From Kitasatospora sp. NBC_01287 (GTDB lineage Bacteria; Actinomycetota; Actinomycetes; Streptomycetales; Streptomycetaceae): a stretch of DNA of 64,000 nucleotides. Location of the stretch: positions 5,494,501 to 5,558,500 of the forward strand of contig NZ_JAPEPB010000001.1 of the NCBI RefSeq assembly GCF_026340565.1, given 5' to 3'. Position 1 is the stretch's first letter. Each line of letters begins with the position of its first letter. The translations under genes were made by a program, and so were the position numbers. The notes beneath the pieces were generated by a model that had not been told where the DNA came from, ran no database searches, and saw only the letters and a program-made list of their open reading frames with translations. Shown piece after piece: positions 58,746 to 64,000 of the stretch.

Positions 58746-60008
58746 ATGCGCCCAACGCCACTATCGACGCAGCAGGTTGGTGTCGAGTTGTCCACGGTGC
58801 GCCTCGGCCCTGCGGCCGGAGGCGGCCGTGCGGCGGAGAAGCGGGGCGCGAAGCCCCGTCTCTACGTGCTCGACGGTCTGCGGTTGCTCGCCGCGCTCGC
58901 GGTGGTCTTCTGGCACTACACCGGCTACCAGCGGCATCCGGCCATGTGGGGCGGTGACTCCAGCCGGATCGTGCCGGAGTTCAGCTCCTGGGCCGCCTAC
59001 GGGTGGTCCGGCGTGGAGCTGTTCTTCCTGATCAGCGGCTTCGTCATCTGCATGTCCGCCTGGGGCAGGACGGTCGGCGAGTTCTTCGTCTCCCGGGTGG
59101 TGCGGCTCTTCCCGGCGTACTGGGTCTGCCTGCTGATCACCTCGGCGGTGGTCCTGACCACGCGGCCGACCTGGATGTGGAACATCGACAGGTTCCACTA
59201 CACGGACGTGCTGACCAACCTGACCATGCTGCAGAACGGCGTGGGCGGGGCGATGGACATCGACCCGGTCTACTGGACCCTCTGGATCGAGCTGCGGTTC
59301 TACGTCCTGTTCGCCGTGCTGGTGGCGCTGGGGCAGCTGACCTACCGTCGGGTCGTCATGTTCTGCGCGGTCTGGACCCTCGGTGCGGTGGCGGCGGCGG
59401 TGTCCGGCTGGGCCGTGCTCGACCTGGTCTTCGATCCGGAGTACGCGCCGCTCTTCATCGCGGGCATCGCGATGTACCTGATCCACCGCTTCGGGCCCGA
59501 CCTGCTGCTCTGGGGCGTCGTCGGCCTCAACTGGCTCCTCGCCCAGCACCGGATGCTGCAGATCGTGTCCGGCTATCAGACCGACGCGGGTCACCGGCTC
59601 AGCTTCACGCTCTGCTTCGGCATCGTCTCGGCGAGCTTCCTGGTGATGATCGCGGCCGCACTGGGCCGGCTCGACCGGATCCGCGGTCGCTGGATCGTGG
59701 CTGCCGGCGCGCTCACCTATCCGCTCTACCTCCTGCACGAGGAGATCGGCTGGTTGGTCATCTCCGAGCTGCACACCCGGATGAATCCCTACCTGCTGGT
59801 GCTGTCACTCGTGGGGGTGATGCTGCTGGCGTCCTGGCTGGTCCACCGACTGGTCGAGCGGCCGCTCGCCGGCGTGCTGAAGCGGCGGTTGACCGCGGCG
59901 CTGGAGCGGGCCCGCCGGATCGACGCGGGGGAGCCGGAGCAGATCTGGTCGAAGGCCGCCGCGTTGACGTGCGAGCCGGCGGCCGACCCGCGCGGCGCCG
60001 GTTCCTAG
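58746..60008 (+). CDS. Acyltransferase 3 family membrane protein (copy 1)
   Basis: It has 420 residues from ATG 58746. After a cytoplasmic start (1-36) it has about ten transmembrane helices. Family motifs: LDGLRLLAALAVVFWHYTGY with the putative catalytic His, GVELFFLISGFVICMSAWG, and FFVSRVVRLFPAYWVCLL with the conserved Arg. Such proteins O-acylate (acetylate or succinylate) sugars of surface polysaccharide or of secondary metabolites. A paralogue starts at 63130, after two glycosyltransferase-like genes, so the four genes probably modify one cell-surface glycan. Confidence 0.9.
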   Translation: MRPTPLSTQQVGVELSTVRLGPAAGGGRAAEKRGAKPRLYVLDGLRLLAALAVVFWHYTGYQRHPAMWGGDSSRIVPEFSSWAAYGWSGVELFFLISGFVICMSAWGRTVGEFFVSRVVRLFPAYWVCLLITSAVVLTTRPTWMWNIDRFHYTDVLTNLTMLQNGVGGAMDIDPVYWTLWIELRFYVLFAVLVALGQLTYRRVVMFCAVWTLGAVAAAVSGWAVLDLVFDPEYAPLFIAGIAMYLIHRFGPDLLLWGVVGLNWLLAQHRMLQIVSGYQTDAGHRLSFTLCFGIVSASFLVMIAAALGRLDRIRGRWIVAAGALTYPLYLLHEEIGWLVISELHTRMNPYLLVLSLVGVMLLASWLVHRLVERPLAGVLKRRLTAALERARRIDAGEPEQIWSKAAALTCEPAADPRGAGS

Positions 60009-60044
60009 CGGTCTCGAATGCAAGGCTCGGGAGGTGGGCGGAGC

Positions 60045-61391
60045 ATGGTGTCGGACTCGTTCGTCGAGGTCGGGACAGGTCCCGCGGGCGCGGAGAGGGC
60101 GGCGGAGTTGGACCACCGGTCATCCGGCTTCTCCCCGTGGGCCCCACGGACCTGGCTGTGGGCCCCACGGACCTGGCCCCTCGAACTGCTGGCGCCGCTC
60201 GGCTACTGGGCCTGCACCAGGCTGCTCATGATCACGCTGCTCTTCGCCATGAAGATCAACGCCAACGGTGAGATGCACACGCTCTACGAGAAGTGGAGCC
60301 GCCAACTCGCGTCGGGCAGCTATCCGATCGGCGATCCGACCTGGCAGTACCCGCCGGGCGCCGCCTTCGTGATGCTCGCCCCCCGGCTGGTCCCGTGGGT
60401 GAACTTCGTCCAGGGCTTCGTCGTCGTCTCCTTCGCTGCCGACGCCGTTGTCCTGGCGGGCCTGCTGCGGGTCGGCCGGCGGGCCGGGCGCAGCCTGACG
60501 GGTGCCTGGGCCTGGGTGCTCGGGCTGCCGCTGATGCTCTACCTGCCCTACGCGCGGTACGACATGATCGTCACCGCCCTGGCGGTGCTGGCGCTGCTCA
60601 CGGTGCGACGCAGCGGCCGGCTGGGCGGGGCGTTCGCGGCGGCGGGCGCGATGGTCAAGGTGTGGCCGGCCTTCGCGGTCTTCGGCGCCCCGCGCGGTCG
60701 TGGCCTGTGGTCGATCTGGCTCGGCTTCGCGGCCTCGGCCCTCGCGCTCACGCTGATCGCGGTCGGCTTCTTCCACGGCCCCTTCGACTTCCTGAACGCG
60801 CAGGGTGGCCGCGGGGTGGAGTTCGAGTCCCTCGGCGGGACCGTCCTGCTGGTCTCCCGGTTCCTCGGCTACAGCGGCACCATCGAGTACCACTTCGGTT
60901 CGATGGAGTTCCTCGGCCCGTACGTCCCCGAGGTCTCCGACGGACTGCTGGCGCTGAGCCTGCTGGGCTTCTGCTGGCTGCTGCTGTGGCGGGCCCGGGC
61001 CCGGATCTGGACCGCCGCCACCACGGCCGACGCGGCCCTGGCCGCGGTGCTGGTCTTCGTCACCACCAGCCGGGTCATCAGCCCGCAGTACTTCATCTGG
61101 CTGATCGGGCTGGGCGCGATCTGCCTGAGCTTTCGCGCCACGACCCAGCGCGGGGTCGTGGCCCTGCTGGTCGGTGCCACCGCGCTGACCAGCGTGGAGT
61201 ATCCGCTCTTCTTCGACAACGTGATGCAGGGGTCGGTCGGCTTCACCCTCGTCCTCGTGCTGCGCAACGTCCTCCTGCTGGTGGCGATGGTCCTCTCCTG
61301 CGTCAGGTTGTGGCGATCGACGGTGCCGGGATCGAACGGGCGTCTGCCGCGAAAGACCCCGACAAACAGCCGATGTGGTGACGAACAATGA
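60045..61391 (+). CDS. Polytopic GT87-like glycosyltransferase
   Basis: ATG 60045 has GGAGGT nine bases upstream. It has 448 residues and about ten transmembrane helices. The first extracytoplasmic loop has WQYPPGAAFVMLAP, the pattern of polyprenyl-phosphate-mannose-dependent GT-C enzymes (DUF2029/GT87), and LPYARYDMIVTALAVLALL and AAAGAMVKVWPAFAVF follow, also typical. Residues 31-43 contain a duplicated WAPRTW from a 21-base tandem repeat. The donor is probably a polyprenyl-phosphate sugar and the acceptor a surface glycan (family knowledge). Its TGA overlaps the next gene's ATG. Confidence 0.8.
   Translation: MVSDSFVEVGTGPAGAERAAELDHRSSGFSPWAPRTWLWAPRTWPLELLAPLGYWACTRLLMITLLFAMKINANGEMHTLYEKWSRQLASGSYPIGDPTWQYPPGAAFVMLAPRLVPWVNFVQGFVVVSFAADAVVLAGLLRVGRRAGRSLTGAWAWVLGLPLMLYLPYARYDMIVTALAVLALLTVRRSGRLGGAFAAAGAMVKVWPAFAVFGAPRGRGLWSIWLGFAASALALTLIAVGFFHGPFDFLNAQGGRGVEFESLGGTVLLVSRFLGYSGTIEYHFGSMEFLGPYVPEVSDGLLALSLLGFCWLLLWRARARIWTAATTADAALAAVLVFVTTSRVISPQYFIWLIGLGAICLSFRATTQRGVVALLVGATALTSVEYPLFFDNVMQGSVGFTLVLVLRNVLLLVAMVLSCVRLWRSTVPGSNGRLPRKTPTNSRCGDEQ
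60137..60176 (+). repeat. 21-bp-period direct repeat in the GT87-like gene
   Basis: GTGGGCCCCACGGACCTGG occurs at 60137-60155 and 60158-60176, separated by two bases. The 21-base period keeps the frame and duplicates Trp-Ala-Pro-Arg-Thr-Trp in the N-terminal cytoplasmic tail, so it is probably a recent slippage event. Confidence 0.93.
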
Positions 61392-63052
61392 CCGACAGAC
61401 TCGGTTCGACAGGTGCCGCCGTGGACACGACCCTTGCCGATGACGCCCCGCAGGGGACGCCGCCGGAGGCCGACCGGGAGCCGACGGCCCGGCGCGGCGC
61501 CCGCTCGCCGCTCTCGTCACTGCGACGGGCGGTGCGCCTGACGCCCTACCGGGTGGCCTGCCTGGTGCTGCTGCTGATCCTCGTGCCGATAGCGGCCCAG
61601 TTACCCTGGTCGGGCGACATCGGTCAACACGCCTCCACGATCTGGCGGTTGCGGACCAACCTGGCGCACCCGACCAGTCCGATGATCGACCTGCCGGGGC
61701 GCGGGAGTCCGTACTTCTCGCCCTACCAGCTGATCGGCGCGCTGGTCTCGCTCGCCATCGGCTGGACGCCGCTGCGCACGCTGCACCTCCTCGCGGTGGG
61801 CAACGTGCTGCTCATCCTGGTCGGGATCGGCGTCTTCGTCCGGGCGCTGTCCAGCCGCCCGTGGGCGCCGGTGTTCGCGGTGCTCTCCTACTTCTTCCTC
61901 TGGGGCACCACGGTCGAGGTGTGGAGCGGGTACGAGTCCTTCCTCTCGTTCTCCCTGGGGCTCTCCTACCCGAGCGCCTTCGCGGCCGGGCTGATGCTCC
62001 TGCTCTGGGCGGGGGTGCTGAACCTGCTGGGCCGGGTGCCCGAGCGCGGGCCGCTGCCGCGCTCGCTCGCCTTCCGGATCCCGGCGCACCTGACCCTCGG
62101 CGTGGTGCTCTTCGCGATCGTGCTGTCGCACCCGTTCACCGGCATCGTGGTCTGCCTCGGCCTGGCCGCGATCATGCTCGGCTCGCTGCGCGACCTCACC
62201 CGGCGCGACTGGCTGCTCTGGGGCGGGTCCGCCGCCGTCCTGCTGGCCGGCGTGCTCGCCTGGCCGTACTGGAGCGTGTGGCACCTCGGCGACTCGGCCG
62301 CGCTGGACAGCGTGCACCAGAACCTCTTCCACCACCCGCTGGACTGGTTCGGCTTCGCGCTGCTGCTCGGCGTACCCGCGCTGGTGGCGCGCGTCCGGCG
62401 GGACCGGCGGGACCCGCTGGTGTGGACGTTCCTGCTGGTGGCGCCGGCCGTGGGCTACGGATGGTTCAGTGGTGACTTCAGCTGGGGCCGGGCCTACCCG
62501 GGGCTGATCCTGATGCTGCAGCTGGCGGTGGCGCTGGAGGCGGCGCGGATCCCCTGGTCGCAGTGGTTCAAGCGGGAGTTCTCGCTCCTCCTGACCCTCT
62601 CGCTGGCCTTCGGCATCTGGGTCCAGGCGGGCGCGATGTTCTACCTCTTCCCCAAGTCGGACTTCCCCCGGGGCGTCACCGACAACGTCCAGGCCTGGGA
62701 GCCGTGGCCCGGCTTCCAGTGGACCACCGAGTACCTCGGCTACGGCGATGTGGTGATGACCACCGGGACCCGGCCGCTGGACATGCTGCCGGCGTACGGC
62801 TACTACACCGTGGCGGCCGGCTACCCGGACCCGGCCATCGCGCAGTCGGTGCTCGATCAGCGCGCCCACGACACCTGGGTCTTCTTCTCGAAGGAGGCGA
62901 CGAACGGGGAGAAGTTCCAACTGCTGAGGGAGTACCACGCCGGCTGGGTGCTGATCCGGCCGGAGGACGGCGTGGTGCCCCGCGGGCCGGGCTTCCAGGT
63001 GGTCGCGAAGAGTCCGCAGGGCGAGTACCTGATCAAGGTCACGGCGCCCTGA
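61388..63052 (+). CDS. Polytopic membrane protein, probable GT-C-like glycosyltransferase, with TTA codon
   Basis: It has 554 residues; the ATG at 61388 overlaps the previous stop by 4 bases. A disordered N-terminus (1-50) precedes about twelve transmembrane helices (to about residue 430) and a C-terminal extracytoplasmic domain (about 440-554, ending SPQGEYLIKVTAP). The first loop has LPWSGDIGQHASTIWRL, where an Asp near the membrane resembles the GT-C catalytic site. No precise family is recognised. Leu72 is encoded by TTA (61601-61603), the rare codon read by bldA tRNA, so translation should depend on developmental stage. It probably works with the preceding gene. Confidence 0.78.
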   Translation: MTDRLGSTGAAVDTTLADDAPQGTPPEADREPTARRGARSPLSSLRRAVRLTPYRVACLVLLLILVPIAAQLPWSGDIGQHASTIWRLRTNLAHPTSPMIDLPGRGSPYFSPYQLIGALVSLAIGWTPLRTLHLLAVGNVLLILVGIGVFVRALSSRPWAPVFAVLSYFFLWGTTVEVWSGYESFLSFSLGLSYPSAFAAGLMLLLWAGVLNLLGRVPERGPLPRSLAFRIPAHLTLGVVLFAIVLSHPFTGIVVCLGLAAIMLGSLRDLTRRDWLLWGGSAAVLLAGVLAWPYWSVWHLGDSAALDSVHQNLFHHPLDWFGFALLLGVPALVARVRRDRRDPLVWTFLLVAPAVGYGWFSGDFSWGRAYPGLILMLQLAVALEAARIPWSQWFKREFSLLLTLSLAFGIWVQAGAMFYLFPKSDFPRGVTDNVQAWEPWPGFQWTTEYLGYGDVVMTTGTRPLDMLPAYGYYTVAAGYPDPAIAQSVLDQRAHDTWVFFSKEATNGEKFQLLREYHAGWVLIRPEDGVVPRGPGFQVVAKSPQGEYLIKVTAP

Positions 63053-63080
63053 CCAGCCCCCGGCGTCCCAGCCCTCGTCC

Positions 63081-63110
63081 GCGCCGCCCGTCCGCCAGGT
63101 CGGGCGGCGC
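63081..63110. terminator. Hairpin between the glycosyltransferase and acyltransferase 2
   Basis: GCGCCGCCCG (63081-63090) and CGGGCGGCGC (63101-63110) flank a 10-base loop, starting 28 bases after the stop. There is no U tract. The next start is only 20 bases beyond it, so read-through or a new promoter is required for the acyltransferase. Confidence 0.6.
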
Positions 63111-63129
63111 CCGTCCGGAAAGCGCCGCC

Positions 63130-64000
63130 ATGCCACTCTCCGTGCTCCCAGGCCGCCTGCGACCCGCGCCCGCCGCCAGGGGCCTGCCCGACGAGGGCGG
63201 CCCCGCGGGATCCCGGGCCAAGCGCCCCCGGCTCCACGTGCTCGACGGCATGCGGCTGATGGCGGCCCTGGCCGTCATGTCCTTCCACTTCATCGGCAAG
63301 CCCGTCGGCTACGACGACACCTGGCGCGAGACCCCGGCCCAGGCGCTGCCGACTCTGCACCGGATGGCGCTCTACGGCTGGACCGGCGTCGAGCTGTTCT
63401 TCCTGATCAGCGGCTTCGTGATCTGCATGTCCTGCTGGGGCAAGCGGTCCCAGGACTTCTTCGTCTCCCGGGTGGTCCGGCTCTACCCGGCGTACTGGAT
63501 CTCGGTCCTGCTGACCAGCGCGGTGGTACTGACGTTCCGCTACGACTTCAGCACCGTCAAGGACATCACCCCGCGGACCGTGATCGTCAATCTGACGATG
63601 CTCCAGACGCCGGTCGGGGCACCGCTGGTCGACCCTAGCTACTGGACGCTCTGGACCGAGCTGGTCTTCTACGTGGTCTTCGGCGCGGTCATGGCGGGCG
63701 GCCCGACCTACCGCCGGGTGGTGGCCTTCTGCGGCGGCTGGACCTTCGCCGCCGCGATCGCGCCCTCGGTGAACCTCCCGCTGCTGACCACGCTGACCCT
63801 CCCGGACTACGCCCCGTTCTTCACGGCCGGCATCACCATGTACCTGATGTACCGCTTCGGCCCCAACCTGCTGCTCTGGGGGATGCTCGGCCTCTCCTGG
63901 ATGATCGCGCTGTGGCGGCTGGAGGGCACGGTGCAGATGTACCAGATGTACCTGCCGGCCCACTCCATCTCCTGGAGCGTCGCGGCCACCCTGGTCACCC
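63130..64000 (+). CDS. Acyltransferase 3 family membrane protein (copy 2), cut by window end
   Basis: ATG 63130 (MPLSVLPGRLRPAPAARG) has GGAAAG upstream. 290 codons are visible, without a stop. It is clearly homologous to the protein at 58746: LDGMRLMAALAVMSFHFIGK with the putative catalytic His, GVELFFLISGFVICMSCWG, FFVSRVVRLYPAYW, YWTLWTELVFYVVFG and FTAGITMYLMYRFGPNLLLWG. At least seven transmembrane helices are included. The C-terminal part lies beyond the window. The two paralogues bracket the glycosyltransferase pair, suggesting duplication followed by specialisation for different acyl donors or positions. Confidence 0.9.
   Translation, partial: MPLSVLPGRLRPAPAARGLPDEGGPAGSRAKRPRLHVLDGMRLMAALAVMSFHFIGKPVGYDDTWRETPAQALPTLHRMALYGWTGVELFFLISGFVICMSCWGKRSQDFFVSRVVRLYPAYWISVLLTSAVVLTFRYDFSTVKDITPRTVIVNLTMLQTPVGAPLVDPSYWTLWTELVFYVVFGAVMAGGPTYRRVVAFCGGWTFAAAIAPSVNLPLLTTLTLPDYAPFFTAGITMYLMYRFGPNLLLWGMLGLSWMIALWRLEGTVQMYQMYLPAHSISWSVAATLVT

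Overview
The window is a 64-kb piece of a high-GC actinobacterial chromosome, most likely Streptomyces or the close relative Kitasatospora. The evidence is the very high GC content with strong third-position bias, frequent GTG starts, GC-rich hairpin terminators, and the gene order whiD - bldM - ECF sigma (shbA) - guaB - guaB3 beside groES-groEL1, which is a Streptomyces developmental neighbourhood. rpsD is absent between rpsK and rpoA, as in Streptomyces. No tRNA, rRNA, CRISPR array, phage or insertion sequence was seen.

Layout. 1-10.6 kb is the 3' end of the spc/alpha ribosomal region: secY (cut by the window edge), adk, map, mscL, infA, rpmJ, rpsM, rpsK, rpoA, rplQ, truA, an ABC-F ATPase, rplM and rpsI. 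10.6-19.3 kb holds cell-wall and cofactor genes: glmM, coaA (reverse), glmS, acpS, the NAD(P)HX repair gene, alr and an alpha/beta hydrolase. 19.3-25.7 kb carries a LAxTG-type surface protein (reverse), the tRNA t6A genes tsaE, tsaB and tsaD with rimI, a small ORF under a DtxR-type palindrome, and a polysaccharide deacetylase lipoprotein. 25.6-30.6 kb has a methyltransferase and a small membrane protein (reverse), then groES-groEL1 behind two CIRCE-like repeats, and a LysR regulator. 30.6-36 kb is the developmental and purine block: whiD (reverse), bldM with a recognisable sigma-BldN-type promoter, shbA, guaB and guaB3.

36-49.7 kb is the envelope-signalling part. A membrane protein has an apparent early frameshift. 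Two complete transmembrane Ser/Thr kinases flank a pseudokinase. Succinic semialdehyde dehydrogenase overlaps a ChoD-like GMC oxidoreductase. A secreted protein overlaps a class F-like sortase. A lipoprotein, response regulator and histidine kinase form an overlapping set that resembles cseA-cseB-cseC without sigE. 49.7-50.6 kb is a long intergenic stretch with a DasR/chitinase-like operator but no convincing gene. 50.6-58.6 kb has guaA, a DoxX-Rieske fusion, a reverse PspC/LiaF-like unit with an SGNH hydrolase, and a divergent PspC-domain histidine kinase with its response regulator. 58.7-64 kb has two paralogous acyltransferase-3 proteins flanking two polytopic GT-C-like genes, one with an in-frame TTA (bldA-dependent) codon. 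The second acyltransferase runs off the window.

Overall this is core housekeeping (translation, peptidoglycan precursors, GMP synthesis, t6A) interleaved with morphological control and cell-envelope sensing. The least explained parts are the sortase/substrate pair, the kinase-pseudokinase triad, the metal-box small ORF at 21.2 kb and the acyltransferase/glycosyltransferase cluster at the right end.
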